A program made the translations under genes and the position numbers. Positions 6,028-6,103 of a DNA stretch of 6,103 nt are shown here, piece by piece. The stretch is from contig CAAFOA010000282.1 in the NCBI GenBank assembly GCA_900764415.1, forward strand, positions 1-6,103. The letters run 5' to 3'. This DNA is from an uncultured Collinsella sp. GTDB taxonomy: Bacteria > Actinomycetota > Coriobacteriia > Coriobacteriales > Coriobacteriaceae. A model generated the notes under the pieces. It saw nothing but the letters and a program-made list of their open reading frames with translations, did not search any database and was not told where the DNA came from. Within the stretch, counting starts at the first letter, position 1; every line of letters begins with the position of its first letter.

Positions 6028-6103
6028 GTGAACACAAACGCCTCCTATGACGTCTTGGTAATCGGCGGCGGGGCCTCGGGTCTCGCCGCCGCCATTACTG
6101 CCG
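6028..6103 (+). CDS. FAD/NAD(P)-binding oxidoreductase, N-terminal fragment (cut by window edge)
   Basis: A GTG start directly follows the mrp TAA with no gap, and 25 codons remain open to the edge. The peptide begins MNTNASYDVLVIGGGASGLAAA, a beta strand plus the GxGxxG dinucleotide-binding loop (GGGASG) of a Rossmann fold placed close to the N-terminus. This resembles the HI0933/BaiN group of flavoproteins (GGGAAGL-like), but only the nucleotide-binding loop is visible, so other FAD-dependent enzymes are possible. No ATG fits this frame before the loop; GAGG 6 nt upstream, inside the end of mrp, may serve as a ribosome site. The contact with mrp implies one transcript and probably coupled translation. 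Confidence 0.8.
   Translation, partial: MNTNASYDVLVIGGGASGLAAAITA

Overview
The window is GC-rich bacterial DNA with ordinary chromosomal housekeeping genes. Gene content and protein style (actinobacterial-type MurJ core, 959-residue UvrA, short Mrp ATPase in front of a flavoprotein) suggest a Gram-positive, high-GC, probably anaerobic organism. My best guess is a Coriobacteriia member such as a Collinsella relative; this is recognition from memory, not a search result.

Layout. From the left edge to 4937 everything lies on the minus strand, in transcription order uvrA (4937-2058), ybaK/ebsC (1924-1424) and murJ (1420 to beyond base 1). A GC-rich hairpin follows uvrA (2007-2037), and a possible -10 element then precedes ybaK. 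ybaK and murJ are separated by only 3 nt and murJ's Shine-Dalgarno lies inside ybaK, so those two are almost certainly co-expressed. A 259-nt divergent intergenic region (4938-5196) holds a LexA/SOS-box-like palindrome on the uvrA side. On the mrp side it holds a -10-like hexamer, short inverted repeats and a small leader hairpin. On the plus strand, mrp/apbC (5197-6027) is followed with no gap by the first 25 codons of a GTG-started FAD/NAD(P)-binding oxidoreductase that runs off the right edge.

Functions. UvrA is the damage-recognition ATPase of nucleotide excision repair. YbaK clears mischarged Cys-tRNA(Pro). MurJ flips lipid II for peptidoglycan synthesis. Mrp is an Fe-S cluster carrier. 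No mobile element, CRISPR array or RNA gene was seen.

The most unusual part is the N-terminus of MurJ. About 250 residues of low-complexity, strongly acidic, presumably cytoplasmic sequence precede the first membrane segment. They contain three copies of an ETAV(F/Y)L motif and two copies of a W-x-P-L motif in acidic context. The ETAVF motif resembles the phospho-threonine site of GarA/OdhI that actinobacterial PknB-type kinases modify and FHA domains read. This suggests, as a hypothesis, a phospho-regulated docking tail on the lipid II flippase.
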